Part shown: in pieces, positions 10,100-20,930 of the stretch
Layout of the letters: every line of letters starts with the position of its first letter
Position numbering within the stretch: position 1 is the first letter of the stretch
Assembly (NCBI RefSeq): GCF_000315915.1
Contig: NC_020187.1
Coordinates: forward strand, 744,001-808,000
Direction of reading: 5' to 3'
Source: Henningerozyma blattae CBS 6284
Lineage: Eukaryota; Ascomycota; Saccharomycetes; Saccharomycetales; Saccharomycetaceae
Length of the DNA: 64,000 nt
Made by a program: the position numbers and the translations under genes
The notes under the pieces: model-generated
The model's input: the letters and a program-made list of their open reading frames with translations, nothing else
Told to the model about the DNA's origin: nothing
Databases searched by the model: none

Positions 10100-10115
10100 T
10101 TTTGAGTTACAACAA
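10100..10115 (-). mobile_element. Possible sigma-like LTR end fragment
   Basis: TTTTGAGTTACAACAA here recurs exactly at 10539-10554. On the minus strand it reads TTGTTGTAACTCAAAA, resembling the start of Ty3 sigma LTRs (TGTTGTATCTCAAAATG). No second end could be delimited, so only the terminal piece is reported. Confidence 0.35.
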
Positions 10116-10249
10116 AATATCCATTGAAGATAGTAAGAAAAATAATTAGTGACTCAAAAAGTTATTTATATGATAAAAAAACAACAAAAATACACGCATC
10201 ACGTGATACACAAGATTTTCTTGAAAAAATAAAATTTGAAGAAGTAAAG

Positions 10250-10321
10250 CACTCACGGTGGGGGTCGAACCCACAATCTTCTGATTAGAAGTCAGACGCG
10301 TTGCCATTACGCCACGCGAGC
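10250..10321 (-). tRNA. tRNA-Arg (TCT)
   Basis: 72-nt cloverleaf on the minus strand: acceptor GCTCGCG with CGTGAGT, anticodon loop CTTCTAA, T-arm GGGTTCGACCCCC. It is almost identical to S. cerevisiae tRNA-Arg(UCU). No intron. In S. cerevisiae this tRNA is sometimes co-transcribed with tRNA-Asp, but no tRNA-Asp follows here. Confidence 0.97.
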
Positions 10322-10337
10322 TCTATTTCTTGGAAAA

Positions 10338-10553
10338 TATTGTATAGTGATCTGACTAGTATTGCACATATGCCTGTAACCCTGATTATTCTTATAACTA
10401 TAACTTACTTATCTTATTCAGTATATAATGCGAGTTTACGCGTCGCAACATGTTGACGCGAACGTCTCTGATTTGCTTAGGGCTTGTAAGCTCCTAACCC
10501 TTGACACAAGGTAGTGACAGTATCACTATGTCACAACATTTTGAGTTACAACA
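10338..10553 (-). mobile_element. Candidate degenerate sigma-like LTR upstream of tRNA-Arg
   Basis: Read on the minus strand, the element starts TGTTGTAACTCAAAATG and ends TACAATA, 16 nt before the tRNA-Arg start, the same spacing as the LTR upstream of tRNA-Trp. The 216-bp length and the missing target duplication make this less certain. It contains an imperfect hairpin CGCGTCGCAACA/TGTTGACGCG around 10439-10460. Confidence 0.45.
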
Positions 10554-10619
10554 ACATGGACAAGAACAAAGGAAAACACATGACTAATGCTCACCCCACA
10601 TCTTCTGCTGTTTCCGATC

Positions 10620-10835
10620 TACTGGGATTCAAGAGAGTTAGACATTGTTATACAGTGTTTAAGATGTAAAGACGATTACTTTATTTAGACATATATAGTA
10701 AATTCTATAACTAAAATGAATATATTTCTTAAATAGTGTTTTTCGATATAAAAAGAAAAACACATTTTAAATAACAAGTCACGTGATAAAAGTCTTTTAT
10801 CACTTTATAGATAATGATATAATCATATTCCAGCA
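10620..10835 (-). mobile_element. Solo LTR, family A, copy 2
   Basis: A 216-bp element, over 90% identical by eye to the copy at 1921-2137, ending on the plus strand in TTCCAGCA. No matching target duplication (CGATC left, CATCT right). It lies about 300 bp upstream of tRNA-Arg and 500 bp upstream of COX6, and contains a CACGTG E-box. Confidence 0.85.
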
Positions 10836-10857
10836 CATCTTTACTTTAACTAGCTAG

Positions 10858-10863
10858 CACGTG
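10858..10863. promoter_or_regulatory. E-box in the COX6 upstream region
   Basis: CACGTG, a Cbf1-type site, about 510 bp upstream of the COX6 ATG. The same region (10990-11035) has unusual CCCGGC repeats. Functional role is not established. Confidence 0.3.
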
Positions 10864-11370
10864 ATCCCCACAAACCCCACGCCATTGTCCGTTTTGGCCT
10901 GGGGAAAACTTTCTGCCCACACAAGGAAGTTTCACGCTGAATATTTTTACCAAGATGACCTTGCACAGAATATCGTGCACAAGGAAAGGCAAAAAGTCAC
11001 CCGGCCTCTTACCCGGCCCGGCAAATATCGGTATCCCCTAAGATCCTGCTTTTCGAAACATCACCTGCTGGATTTCTTATATATTATACACAGACTAGTA
11101 ACACATTATACGCAAACAAAGTTAGAAAAGTTTCAAACATTTCCAGGAGAATACATTAAATTCACACATTTATAACAATCATACTTGACATCAACGTTTA
11201 TCAGTTTATTGTTCTGTTCCAATATCCTATTACTCTTTCTACTAAATATCTCACCAATAATATTCCCTCTTCTCCCATTTTTTTATCCAGGATAAAAAAA
11301 AAGATAAACAAACGAACAAACAAACATATAAACCTATCTTCCATATTTCAATCAATATAACCCATTAAAA

Positions 11371-11934
11371 ATGCCAATGATTATCCCTACTGCTGCCTTA
11401 AGATCGACCTTGTTAAGATCTGCTACTTTCAGAATAGTGCCTCTATCTGCTAGAGTGATGCCCTGTGCATGGACCAAAGTAAATTCTATAAGTCAAACCA
11501 AATCATTACATAACTCTGCAAGATTATGGTCCAAAAAAGTTGCTGTTAGTGAAGGATCCAACATCCAAGAACAAGCTGATCCAGAACACGATTTGGAAGA
11601 AACTTTTGAAGAATTCACTGCTAGATTCGAAAAGGAATTCGAAGCTGCTTATGATTTATTCGAAGTCCAAAGAGTCTTGAACAACTGTTTCTCGTATGAT
11701 TTAGTACCCGCCCCAGCTGTATTGGAAAAGGCTTTGAGAGCTGCAAGAAGAGTCAATGATTTGCCCACTGCCATTAGAGTTTTCGAAGCTTTGAAATTCA
11801 AAGTTGATAACGAACAACAATATAAAGCTTATTTAGATGAATTGGCTGATATCAGAAAAGAATTGGGTGTTCCATTGAAGGAAGATTTGTTCCCAAACGG
11901 TGAGCCAGAGACTGTCTTAGCAAAACAACCATAA
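11371..11934 (+). CDS. COX6: Cytochrome c oxidase subunit VI
   Basis: Nuclear-encoded subunit of respiratory complex IV at the matrix face of the inner mitochondrial membrane (mammalian Cox5A homolog). The 187-residue precursor has an Arg/Ser-rich, acid-poor presequence of about 65 residues. The mature part begins near EETFEEFTARFEKEF, then YDLFEVQRVLNNCFSYDLVP, KALRAARRVNDLPTAIRVFE and GVPLKEDLFP, all near-identical to S. cerevisiae Cox6 (148 residues). The extra length is a longer presequence and a short C-terminal extension (NGEPETVLAKQP). The ATG at 11371 follows AAAA; a second in-frame ATG two codons later could also serve. In S. cerevisiae COX6 sits beside SMF2. Here SMF2 is about 29 kb away, marking a rearrangement. 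Confidence 0.95.
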   Translation: MPMIIPTAALRSTLLRSATFRIVPLSARVMPCAWTKVNSISQTKSLHNSARLWSKKVAVSEGSNIQEQADPEHDLEETFEEFTARFEKEFEAAYDLFEVQRVLNNCFSYDLVPAPAVLEKALRAARRVNDLPTAIRVFEALKFKVDNEQQYKAYLDELADIRKELGVPLKEDLFPNGEPETVLAKQP

Positions 11935-12296
11935 TCATGCAAATATTTACATGTTTGGTGACGATATTGAATACACACACCTTGTTGATTCCAATCCAAT
12001 CTACTCTACTCTACTCTTATTTATATATATTTATTTATATTCTATTAAATGTTCTGTATTTATTTACTCTTCCCTACTTAACAAAAACAAAATAACTAAT
12101 TTAGCTTATTATCATTTGGTTTACCCGTTTCTTATTTTTTTTCTTTTTTCCCCATTATTGAAATTTACTGTTTTGGGAATTTCTCAACTCGCGTTAATAG
12201 AAAATTAATACAAAAGACATGCAGATCTCATCTTAGTTTTATTTAACAAAAACACAACCTGTCATATTTAAAACCTCAGTTACAAAAGATATATCG

Positions 12297-14450
12297 ATGT
12301 TTAAAGTCTCCAAGAAGAAGCCAGAAAAGAAACAGAGATCAATAGCGTCTTTTTTCAGTTCAAAAAAGACTTTTACTCCTCCTAAAGATGATGCTCCTAC
12401 TACAAAAATAGCCACCGAAAATGCAACAACTCACACCGATGCAACAATAGATCTTACCACAACTACTGCTAAAACTACCATTTCTACAAGTGGTATTCCT
12501 TCTTCTATAAGCTTGAAGAGACAAGTTGTTCCACCTAATAGATCAATCAAACTGGCGTCAAGAACTTCTTCAAATCAAGGCAGTTCGTTATTCTCAAGTC
12601 AAGGCTCCTTTGATGAAACTGATCCTTCTTCAGAATTACAATCTTTACTACAAAAACCAAAATTAGCATCGTTTAAACCAATAAGAAGATCTTTAAAAGC
12701 AGGCCCATCCTCCAAATCACTCGTTTCTACATCGTCTTCCACTATTACTTCTACAAGTTCATCAATACATTCTTCTTCAGGAAAACGTCATTTATCTTCT
12801 ACAAATCATTTATCTTCAACGAGTAATACTCCCTCATTGAGTTCGACTTTCCCAAATATTAGTTTATCGATTAATAAAAAACTAAAATCATCTCCAAGAA
12901 AATTAACAGCATCTTCATCTTCAAATAAACACAACTCCGATTCATATTATGAAATAAAATTATCTAAACAACAACAAGATGTTGTAAATTGTGTTATTAA
13001 AAAACGTCAAAATGTATTCTATACTGGTGCTGCTGGGACAGGGAAATCAATCATTCTAAGAACAATCATTTCAAAATTACATGGACTATACGGTAAGGAT
13101 GCCATTGCAGTCACTGCATCAACTGGTCTGGCGGCAAATAATATTGGTGGATGTACATTACATAAATGGGCTGGTATTGGATTAGGTAAAGCAACTGCAG
13201 AAAAATGTATTCAAAGTTTATCTAAAAAATATGACACGTTAGCGTTATGGAGAAGAACTCGTGTTTTAATCATTGATGAAGTTTCTATGATTGACGGTGA
13301 TTTTTTAGATAAATTAGATGTTATTGCGCAACATTTAAGAAATAGTAAACAACCATTTGGTGGGATTCAATTAGTATTAACAGGTGATTTTTTCCAATTA
13401 CCCCCAGTGAATAAAAATAGAGCTGAAAATTCAAAAACTGCTTTTTGTTTCCAATCTAGAATGTGGAAAAATTGTATTGAAAGAACCATTTTATTGACCG
13501 AAGTCTTTAGACAAAGAGACGATGATGAATTAGTATCTATATTAAACAGTATTCGTCTGGGAGAAATTAATCCCAAAATGTCTTCCGTGTTAAAATCTTT
13601 GGAAAGAAATATCGCTTATCCAGATGGAATCTCTCCAACAGAATTATATCCAACAAGAAGAGAGGTTGATCTTTCGAATTCAAGACAATTAAATCAATTA
13701 CCTGGTAAATTATATACTTATAAAAGCTCAGATTTGGTACAATCACACATGAAAGATATGTTAAATGCATCAGTATTAGCGGAAGAAAACGTTTATTTAA
13801 AGGATAACGCTCAAGTCATGATGTTAAAAAATAAACCTGAATCTGAGCTAGTTAATGGTTCTTTGGGGAAAGTTTTATTTTTCTCCACTGAACGATTAAT
13901 TAAAAAAATGATTGAATTATACGGATTTTATTTTGATGACGAAATCGTAAACGATATGAGATTAGTAAGTAATTGTATCGAAAATCCGTCATTTGTTAAT
14001 TCTGATGTATATGCTAATGGATTTAAAAACCGTCCAATAATCAGACATGAAAAATTAAGTATTTTGACAAATTTTGCTGTTAAGACTAATACAAAATTAG
14101 AAAAAATTTATCCATACGTTCGTTGGACTATTGGCCCAAATAAATATCATAATGAATTAATGATGGATGAAATCTTCCCTGTAGATGTACCAGGTGATAA
14201 TATTGGAATGCAAAGAACTCAAATCCCAGTTATGCTTTGCTATGCTCTATCAATACATAAAGCTCAAGGTCAAACAATACAAAGACTAAAAGTAGATTTA
14301 AAAAACATTTTTGAGGCTGGCCAAGTTTACGTGGCTTTGTCAAGAGCAGTTTCAAAGGATAGTTTACAGATCCTGAACTTTAATCCAAAAAAAATTAAGG
14401 CTGATGAGGAAGTGAAAAAATTTTATCACAAATTAGAAAAATTGGATTAG
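12297..14450 (+). CDS. RRM3: Pif1-family 5'-3' DNA helicase Rrm3
   Basis: Replication-fork helicase that helps forks pass protein barriers at tRNA genes, rDNA, centromeres and telomeres. The 717-residue protein starts with a PCNA-interaction box QRSIASFF at residues 14-21 (as in Rrm3, not Pif1). A Ser/Thr-rich tail follows with SSLFSSQGSFDETDP, a block specific to Rrm3. The helicase core starts near residue 225: Walker A GAAGTGKS, Walker B LIIDEVSM, GDFFQLPPV (Pif1 signature), then the C-terminal SIHKAQGQTIQRLKVDL and YVALSRA motifs. Rrm3 rather than Pif1 is also supported by the neighbouring SLT2-type kinase gene, which adjoins RRM3 in S. cerevisiae. All helicase motifs look intact. Confidence 0.95.
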   Translation: MFKVSKKKPEKKQRSIASFFSSKKTFTPPKDDAPTTKIATENATTHTDATIDLTTTTAKTTISTSGIPSSISLKRQVVPPNRSIKLASRTSSNQGSSLFSSQGSFDETDPSSELQSLLQKPKLASFKPIRRSLKAGPSSKSLVSTSSSTITSTSSSIHSSSGKRHLSSTNHLSSTSNTPSLSSTFPNISLSINKKLKSSPRKLTASSSSNKHNSDSYYEIKLSKQQQDVVNCVIKKRQNVFYTGAAGTGKSIILRTIISKLHGLYGKDAIAVTASTGLAANNIGGCTLHKWAGIGLGKATAEKCIQSLSKKYDTLALWRRTRVLIIDEVSMIDGDFLDKLDVIAQHLRNSKQPFGGIQLVLTGDFFQLPPVNKNRAENSKTAFCFQSRMWKNCIERTILLTEVFRQRDDDELVSILNSIRLGEINPKMSSVLKSLERNIAYPDGISPTELYPTRREVDLSNSRQLNQLPGKLYTYKSSDLVQSHMKDMLNASVLAEENVYLKDNAQVMMLKNKPESELVNGSLGKVLFFSTERLIKKMIELYGFYFDDEIVNDMRLVSNCIENPSFVNSDVYANGFKNRPIIRHEKLSILTNFAVKTNTKLEKIYPYVRWTIGPNKYHNELMMDEIFPVDVPGDNIGMQRTQIPVMLCYALSIHKAQGQTIQRLKVDLKNIFEAGQVYVALSRAVSKDSLQILNFNPKKIKADEEVKKFYHKLEKLD

Positions 14451-15257
14451 AAAAAAAGATAGATTTAATTTTAGAAACGAAGACTATTGTTGGTTACTAG
14501 TCCAACGACTCAAGGGCAGTATTCCATCATACCGCTTGAGAAACAATATATACATTTGAAAAAAAAAAATTTTTTTCATTAATTTTCTAACCAGCGTAAA
14601 TTAATACCAAAAAGGCGTTCTTTGTATCAAGAATCCTACTCCGAGATTTTCTTTGAATAACTTTTTTCGCTAAAAATAACTTCCCGAAATTGCAACTTAA
14701 GTTATTTAGGAAAGTGGCCATCCAATGTTTGAAGAATTAAACTTCAATTAACATCTTAAAAGAGTTTTAAGAGACTTATTTTTAGACATTTTTTTTATTT
14801 TTACATGAATACCCTATTTTTAGTAATAATTAAAATTCTATTCATTGGCGTAGTTTGGACAGCATCGATAAAATCTCTAAAACTTATCTGTATTTATTGG
14901 ATAATAATGCCCTTCATTTTACACTGATTAAATAATAGGCAAAACTTGTACTTTTCTTTTCTTTTGCCTTTTCTTCTTATTTTTTTAATTATTGGTTCAA
15001 TTAAACTATGAAGTTAATTCTTGTAGCAATACATCTTTGAGAATTCAATTGGGAAATAATTTTCTGTTTTGAAGACACTAGGGTAATTCTTAGAACGAAT
15101 TGGGCTATCTGGAAGTTCTTAAAGTTTACTTGAACTATTTTGTATAATTGGATTTTTTTAAATCTAATTAAGAAATTTTTTTATTTCCTAGGAGGTCTAT
15201 AAAAAAGGCAAATAGAAAAGCTATCGTTATTGGAGACCACAGGCAATTTTTTGACTC
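14451..15257. other. Intergenic between RRM3 and the MAP kinase gene
   Basis: 800 bp of AT-rich spacer, containing the RRM3 terminator region and the kinase promoter. No gene, RNA or repeat was recognised. Confidence 0.5.
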
Positions 15258-16763
15258 ATGTCAAATCTGGTTGTACGACATACCTTCAATCTATTTCGAG
15301 AAGATTTTGTAGTGGAACAAAGGTTTCACGTCTTAAATGGTATTAGTTATAGCCCCCAGAGCTTGGTTTGCTCAGCTAGGGTCATAGATATTCCACAAAG
15401 AGTTCACGTGGCAATTAAGAAAGTAGCCAATGCATTTACTAAAGAAGTTACCTGTATTAGAGCCCTTCGTGAAATCAAACTATTAAGACACTTTCGGGGT
15501 CACAAAAATATTGTTTGCCTATTTGATGCAGATCTAGTATTTTATAATGATGGAATATTTAATGGTTTGTACTTATGCCAAGAATTAATGGAGACTGATT
15601 TATCACAAATTTTGAAATCTGGACAAATTCTAACCGATTTACATTACCAATGTTTTATTTATCAAATCTTGTGTGGGTTGAAATATATACATTCTGCAGG
15701 CGTTCTTCATAGAGATTTAAAACCAGAAAATCTGCTAGTAAATGCTGATTGCCAATTAAAAATTTGCGATTTTGGTATCTCTAGGGGTTATTCCATGAAT
15801 GATGATATAAATAGTCAATTTTCCACCGAATATGTCTCTACAAGAGCATATAGAGCTCCTGAGATTATGATGTCTTATCAGGGTTATTCACCAGCAGTGG
15901 ATATTTGGTCTACAGGTTGTATATTGGCTGAATTTTTAACTGGCCAACCTTTTTTTGATGGAAGTGATTGTGTAGATCATTTAAATAGAATATTGCAAGT
16001 CCTAGGAACACCAGATGATGAAACGTTAAGAAGAATATATTCTAAAAATATTTTAGGTTATTTACAAAAACTTGGAAGAATATCACCTACTCCGCTATCA
16101 GAGCTATTTCCTAATGCTTCTACTGAATATCTTGATCTACTTTCTAAGATATTTATATTTGATAAAAATAGAAGAATTACAGTGGATGAAGCTTTGAACC
16201 ATCCATATTTAAGTGTTTGGCATGATCCTGAGGATGAATATTCTTGTAATGATAAATTCAATTTCGAGTTTGAAAATATAAACAATTTAAATCATTTAAA
16301 GACGCTATTATTTAATGAAGTTGAAGAATTTAGGAGGTTGGTTAGAGAGCCAATTTTTGATCTTTCTATTAATAATTCAAATAACAGTAATGCTTCTAAA
16401 GGAAATGTTTTCACATCTCCTGATGAACATAGGGACTCTGCAAATATAGAACCAATGCCTCATGGATTAGATGAACCATTCAATTATTCACGTCAATCCA
16501 TAGTAAATGTTACCAATACTGTAGAAACAGAGGAGAAAAGCATTGATAGTTTTATGGATCCGTATGTTAATTTTACAAAGACAAACATTCATTCAGGTGA
16601 CCCAGGGAATTCTAAAGCGGAGATTAGCTTGTTAGAATCTCCTACTATATTGAGGCGTCACTCAAATGAATCACTGGTGCAAGTTAGGGACATTAATTCT
16701 GATGATCCATTAGATATTGAAAAAGAATTAGAAATTGGTTCGGATAGAAGAATTCTTCAATAA
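15258..16763 (+). CDS. Slt2/Kdx1-type MAP kinase with degenerate glycine loop
   Basis: Cell-wall-integrity MAP kinase family, 501 residues, kinase domain about residues 20-320. It aligns collinearly with S. cerevisiae Slt2. The VAIKK lysine falls at residue 54 as in Slt2, the HRDLKPENLL catalytic loop and DFG are intact, and the activation loop TEY is present. The glycine-rich loop is not: Slt2 GHGAYG is replaced by SYSPQS (residues 30-35), so all three glycines are serine. The P+1 loop TRWYRAPE is TRAYRAPE. The C-terminal tail ends DIEKELEIGSDRR like Slt2, but the polyglutamine tract is absent. Neighbours RRM3 and RPN1 match the SLT2 locus, whereas RPS27-RSM22 match the locus of its paralog KDX1. 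It may therefore be either duplicate. Kdx1 is itself a weak or pseudokinase co-activator of Rlm1. Catalytic activity here is uncertain. Confidence 0.88.
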   Translation: MSNLVVRHTFNLFREDFVVEQRFHVLNGISYSPQSLVCSARVIDIPQRVHVAIKKVANAFTKEVTCIRALREIKLLRHFRGHKNIVCLFDADLVFYNDGIFNGLYLCQELMETDLSQILKSGQILTDLHYQCFIYQILCGLKYIHSAGVLHRDLKPENLLVNADCQLKICDFGISRGYSMNDDINSQFSTEYVSTRAYRAPEIMMSYQGYSPAVDIWSTGCILAEFLTGQPFFDGSDCVDHLNRILQVLGTPDDETLRRIYSKNILGYLQKLGRISPTPLSELFPNASTEYLDLLSKIFIFDKNRRITVDEALNHPYLSVWHDPEDEYSCNDKFNFEFENINNLNHLKTLLFNEVEEFRRLVREPIFDLSINNSNNSNASKGNVFTSPDEHRDSANIEPMPHGLDEPFNYSRQSIVNVTNTVETEEKSIDSFMDPYVNFTKTNIHSGDPGNSKAEISLLESPTILRRHSNESLVQVRDINSDDPLDIEKELEIGSDRRILQ

Positions 16764-17333
16764 TCTTCGTTCTTCTCAATAATTTTCTACGGTTTATTTT
16801 AATTAACATTCCTTCATAAGACAATCTATTTTATTCTGATCTTCTCTAATATATCTTCTTTTTTTCTAATTAACCAATAATTTCCTCTGATTATATTTTT
16901 TCTATATCTTATCTATCATATAGAAATATCTGATATCTCAAAATTATAAACCTATTTAGTTAATTTTGTATAGTACAAAAGAAAATATTATAGAAGTTTA
17001 TATACTAATTTAAATTCATTATTAATGATCTTATGTTGTTAATATAGTATTTAGAGATATTCTTCTCCATCTATATATAACATTCTCTTTAGTTGTACAG
17101 TCTGTATGTATATATTTTTAGTGACGTTTTCTTAAATTTCTCTTTAAAAATTGGCGTGCGGGTAACGAACTCGAGGTGGCAAATACATTTGGCTTGTAAG
17201 GATTTATTTAGATTTCAATATATAAGCTCCGCAACCTTTAAAACCATTAAATAGCCTTATTACAAGATACGATTCGATTTCACATTTGATTCTTATCCAA
17301 TCGAATAAGAGTATTTTAAAAAAATTATACATT
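16764..17333. other. Intergenic upstream of RPN1
   Basis: AT-rich spacer. The only recognisable signal is the PACE element listed separately. Confidence 0.5.
17175..17183 (+). promoter_or_regulatory. PACE (Rpn4-binding) element
   Basis: GGTGGCAAA, an exact match to the proteasome-associated control element bound by Rpn4, 151 bp upstream of the RPN1 ATG. This is the expected site and distance for a proteasome gene, so RPN1 is very likely co-regulated with the other proteasome subunits. Confidence 0.9.
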
Positions 17334-20315
17334 ATGTCTGAGAATTCTAAATCTGACAAAAAAGAAGAACTAAAGGATAATATTAAATCTTCTATTACTG
17401 ACCAAACTGGTAAAAAGAAAACCAAGAAGGAAAAAGAAGCAGAAGAAGAATTATCAGAAGAAGATTTAAAATTAAAAACTGATCTAGAATTACTAGTAGA
17501 AAGACTAAAAGATGAAGATCAATCTTTATATATGCCATCTTTAGTTCAATTAAAGAAATTTATTAAAAATTCTACAAGTTCTATGACAGCAGTTCCAAAA
17601 CCATTGAAATTTTTACGTCCGTTATACCCAAGCTTATGCAAAGTTCATGAAAAATGGACTGATAATGAATTGAAATCATCAATTGCCGATGTATTATCTG
17701 TGTTAGCGATGACATATTCTGATAATGGGAAACATGATTCTGTAAGATTTAGAATGCTTTCAAATGTTCCTAACATGGAGGATTGGGGCCATGAATATTT
17801 ACGCCATTTAGCTTTGGAGCTAGGAGAAGTTTATAATGATCAAGTAGAAAAAGAGGCAAATGAATTGACAAATTCTTCTGAACAACCTTCAGTGCCAACT
17901 ACATTTGATTTTCCAAAGGAAACTATTTTACAATTATCATTAGAGATCGTTCCATATTTTTTAAAGCATAATGGTGAAGCAGATGCAGTGGATTTACTTT
18001 TAGAAATTGAAGCCATTGATAAATTACCACAGTTCGTTGATGAAAATACTTTCCAAAGAGTATGCCAATATATGATTGCTTGTGTACCATTATTACCTCC
18101 ACCAGAGGATGTTGCATTTCTTCAAACAGCTTATTCTATATATTTATCTGAATCAAAATTGACTGAAGCATTAACCTTAGCTATCAGATTAGGTGATGAA
18201 TCGTTAATTAGATCAGTATTTGATGCTACTTCAGACGCTGTAATTCATAAACAATTAGCTTATATGCTATCTGCTCAGAAATCTGCATTTGAATTTGAAG
18301 GATTACAAGAAATTATTGGTAACACAAACCTTTCGGAACATTTCTTATATTTAGCTAAAGAATTGAACTTGACAGTTCCAAAGGTACCAGAAGACATCTA
18401 TAAGAGTCATCTTGATAATAGTAAATCTGTATTTACTGCTACAGGTATGGATTCAGCTCAACAAAATTTGGCCGGGTCTTTTGTCAATGGTTTAGTTAAT
18501 TTAGGTTATAGTAACCATAAAATGATGACTGAAAGTGACACTTGGGTTTACAAGACCAAAGGTGATGGTATGACTTCATCCGTGGCCAACATTGGTTCTG
18601 TCTTTCAATGGAATTTAGATGGGTTACAACAATTGGATAAATTCTTATATGTTGAAGAACCTGAAATTAAAGCAGGTGCATTATTGGGTATTGGTATATC
18701 TGCTGCTGGTGTACATGATGGTGAAGTAGAGCCAGCTTTACTTTTGTTACAAGAATATGTTACAAATAGTGATACCAAGATTAGCTCAGCTGCAATTTTA
18801 GGGTTAGGTATTGCATTCGCTGGTAGTCAAAACCAAGAAGTCTTAAGTTTGTTATTACCAATTGCTGCCGATACAACATTACCCATTGAAACTTCTGTAA
18901 TTGCCTCCTTAGCATTATCTCATATATTTGTTGGAACTTGTAATGGTGATATTACTGCTTCAATTATGGATAATTTCCTAGAACGTACTGCATTAGAATT
19001 AAAAACCGAATGGACAAGATTTTTGACTCTCTCGTTAGGTATCTTATACATGGGTCAAGGTGAACAAGTAGATGATGTTTTAGAAACACTTAATGCTATT
19101 GAACATCCAATGGTTTCGGCTATTGAAGTATTGGTAAGTACATGTGCATACACAGGAACTGGTGACGTATTGTTAATTCAAGACTTATTGCATCGTTTAA
19201 CCCCAAAAGCTGTCAAGAAAGATGAAGATGATGAAGATGACGAAGATGATGACGAAGAAGGTAATGATGAATTAGACGAAACCGCAGCTATAAGAGAGTT
19301 ATTAGGTAAACATGAAGCAGAAATGAAACAGAATGAAGAAACTCAAAATGATAACCCAGATTCTATGGATATTGATGATGAATCAGTTGAAAATGCACAA
19401 CAATCGAAAAAAGAAAGTGAAGAAGGAAAGAAAGAAACCGAAATAAAAGCTGAAGATGCAATCAATTCAAAGGAGGAAAATGATGAAAAGGACTTCATTA
19501 ATGATAAAGAAGAAAAAGAAGAAGCAGCTGTTGATGAATTGGCTTATTCAGTACTAGGTATTGCCATGGTTGCCCTAGGTGAAGGTATTGGTAAAGAGAT
19601 GTCTCTACGTCACTTCGGCCATTTAATGCATTATGGTAATGAACATATTCGTCGTATGGTTCCATTAGCCATGGGTTTAGTCTCTATTGCTGATCCACAA
19701 ATGAAAGTATTTGATACATTATCAAGATTTTCTCATGACCCTGATTTACAAGTATCTATGAATTCTATCTATGCTATGGGGTTATGTGGTGCTGGTACCA
19801 ACAATGCTAGATTAGCTCAATTATTAAGACAATTAGCCAGCTACTATTCTCGTGAACAAGATGCATTATTTATTACAAGATTAGCTCAAGGTTTAGTCCA
19901 CCTTGGTAAAGGTACAATGACTTTGGATGTATATAATGATGCTCATGTTTTGAATAAAGTTACATTAGCATCCTTATTGACCGTTCTAGTTGGTTTAATA
20001 TCGCCAAATTTTATGTTGAAACATCATGAATTATTTTTCATGCTAAATAGTGGTGTAAGACCAAAATACATCATAACATTAAACGAAGAAGGAGAACCCA
20101 TTAAAGTTAATGTCCGTGTTGGTCAAGCTGTCGATACAGTTGGTCAAGCTGGTAAACCTAAGACTATAACTGGTTGGATCACTCAATCCACCCCTGTTCT
20201 ACTGAATCATGGTGAACGTGCTGAATTAGAAACAGATGAATATATCAGCTATGCAAGCAACATCGAAGGTATTGTGATCCTTAAGAAGAATCCTGATTAT
20301 AACGAAGAAGAATAA
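17334..20315 (+). CDS. RPN1: 26S proteasome regulatory subunit Rpn1
   Basis: Largest base subunit of the 19S regulatory particle. It docks ubiquitin receptors, UBL shuttle factors and Ubp6. The ATG at 17334 ([12 protein letters not shown]) is chosen; upstream in-frame sequence has only a TTG. The 993-residue protein equals S. cerevisiae Rpn1 in length. It has a charged N-terminus, [15 protein letters not shown] near residue 75, [14 protein letters not shown], and repeated proteasome/cyclosome helices such as [20 protein letters not shown] and [16 protein letters not shown] long acidic insert lies at about residues 630-735. The toroid resumes with [20 protein letters not shown] and ends [15 protein letters not shown]...[13 protein letters not shown] element sits upstream. 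Confidence 0.97.
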   Translation: MSENSKSDKKEELKDNIKSSITDQTGKKKTKKEKEAEEELSEEDLKLKTDLELLVERLKDEDQSLYMPSLVQLKKFIKNSTSSMTAVPKPLKFLRPLYPSLCKVHEKWTDNELKSSIADVLSVLAMTYSDNGKHDSVRFRMLSNVPNMEDWGHEYLRHLALELGEVYNDQVEKEANELTNSSEQPSVPTTFDFPKETILQLSLEIVPYFLKHNGEADAVDLLLEIEAIDKLPQFVDENTFQRVCQYMIACVPLLPPPEDVAFLQTAYSIYLSESKLTEALTLAIRLGDESLIRSVFDATSDAVIHKQLAYMLSAQKSAFEFEGLQEIIGNTNLSEHFLYLAKELNLTVPKVPEDIYKSHLDNSKSVFTATGMDSAQQNLAGSFVNGLVNLGYSNHKMMTESDTWVYKTKGDGMTSSVANIGSVFQWNLDGLQQLDKFLYVEEPEIKAGALLGIGISAAGVHDGEVEPALLLLQEYVTNSDTKISSAAILGLGIAFAGSQNQEVLSLLLPIAADTTLPIETSVIASLALSHIFVGTCNGDITASIMDNFLERTALELKTEWTRFLTLSLGILYMGQGEQVDDVLETLNAIEHPMVSAIEVLVSTCAYTGTGDVLLIQDLLHRLTPKAVKKDEDDEDDEDDDEEGNDELDETAAIRELLGKHEAEMKQNEETQNDNPDSMDIDDESVENAQQSKKESEEGKKETEIKAEDAINSKEENDEKDFINDKEEKEEAAVDELAYSVLGIAMVALGEGIGKEMSLRHFGHLMHYGNEHIRRMVPLAMGLVSIADPQMKVFDTLSRFSHDPDLQVSMNSIYAMGLCGAGTNNARLAQLLRQLASYYSREQDALFITRLAQGLVHLGKGTMTLDVYNDAHVLNKVTLASLLTVLVGLISPNFMLKHHELFFMLNSGVRPKYIITLNEEGEPIKVNVRVGQAVDTVGQAGKPKTITGWITQSTPVLLNHGERAELETDEYISYASNIEGIVILKKNPDYNEEE

Positions 20316-20930
20316 CTGAACTTGAAATGATAATAAAGAAACCTACCAAGATTAATGCCATTGATTACACTCCTAGAAACGCATAATCCACGAGCACTTA
20401 GATATATGAATCGCCATTGTACTTATTAACGAATAAGGGACACGAGCCTTTGTCATCTATATATTGTCCAGCTATGTAAATCTAAATAGTTGACCTTCCT
20501 GTATTGTAATTCACAATAGTACTCTATATAACTCACTAAATAATAACGTAATTTTTTTTTTCAATTTAACCCTCTAGGTTATTTTAGATTAAATGAATAT
20601 TTTTTTAAGCAAGTGGAAAAAAAATAAAAAAAGAAATAGAAAAAACAAAAACGACTGCTCTAGAAATCCGGACACCCTCATTTTTTTAAAAAAAAGTTTT
20701 TTACATTTTTTTATCGTTTTTTTTTTTAATTCTCGGGAAACAATTTTGAAATTTCATTTTCCGGTCGTGTTGATGGGAGAAACGGAAAACTGGTCTGAGC
20801 AATAGACGCAACCCTGTAGATACTTGCTAAATTTTGAAATAGGTTAGTTTAATAAAAGAAGGCAGGTGAAAAATCGAGGATTTCAAGTGTAAAAGAATTA
20901 ATAAAATATACATAGCCCCAGTAGTACAAG
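20316..20930. other. Intergenic, RPS27 promoter region
   Basis: No gene supported. It includes homopolymer A/T tracts near 20620-20735 and a Rap1-like motif, as is common in ribosomal protein gene promoters. Confidence 0.5.
20672..20683 (+). promoter_or_regulatory. Rap1-like site in RPS27 promoter
   Basis: ACACCCTCATTT shares the ACACCC core of Rap1 sites and is followed by a T-tract, an arrangement typical of ribosomal protein promoters, about 250 bp upstream of the ATG. The second half deviates from consensus. Confidence 0.35.

Noticed and set aside
10861..11175. 104-codon open frame upstream of COX6
   Set aside because: Begins at GTG inside a CACGTG box and covers the COX6 promoter; composition not protein-like.
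16764..17300. Alternative RPN1 start further upstream
   Set aside because: The in-frame extension to 17286 starts at TTG; the ATG at 17334 gives the exact S. cerevisiae length and a matching N-terminus.
20593..20805. 70-codon open frame upstream of RPS27
   Set aside because: Made of homopolymer A/T tracts encoding Lys/Phe runs; it is the promoter.
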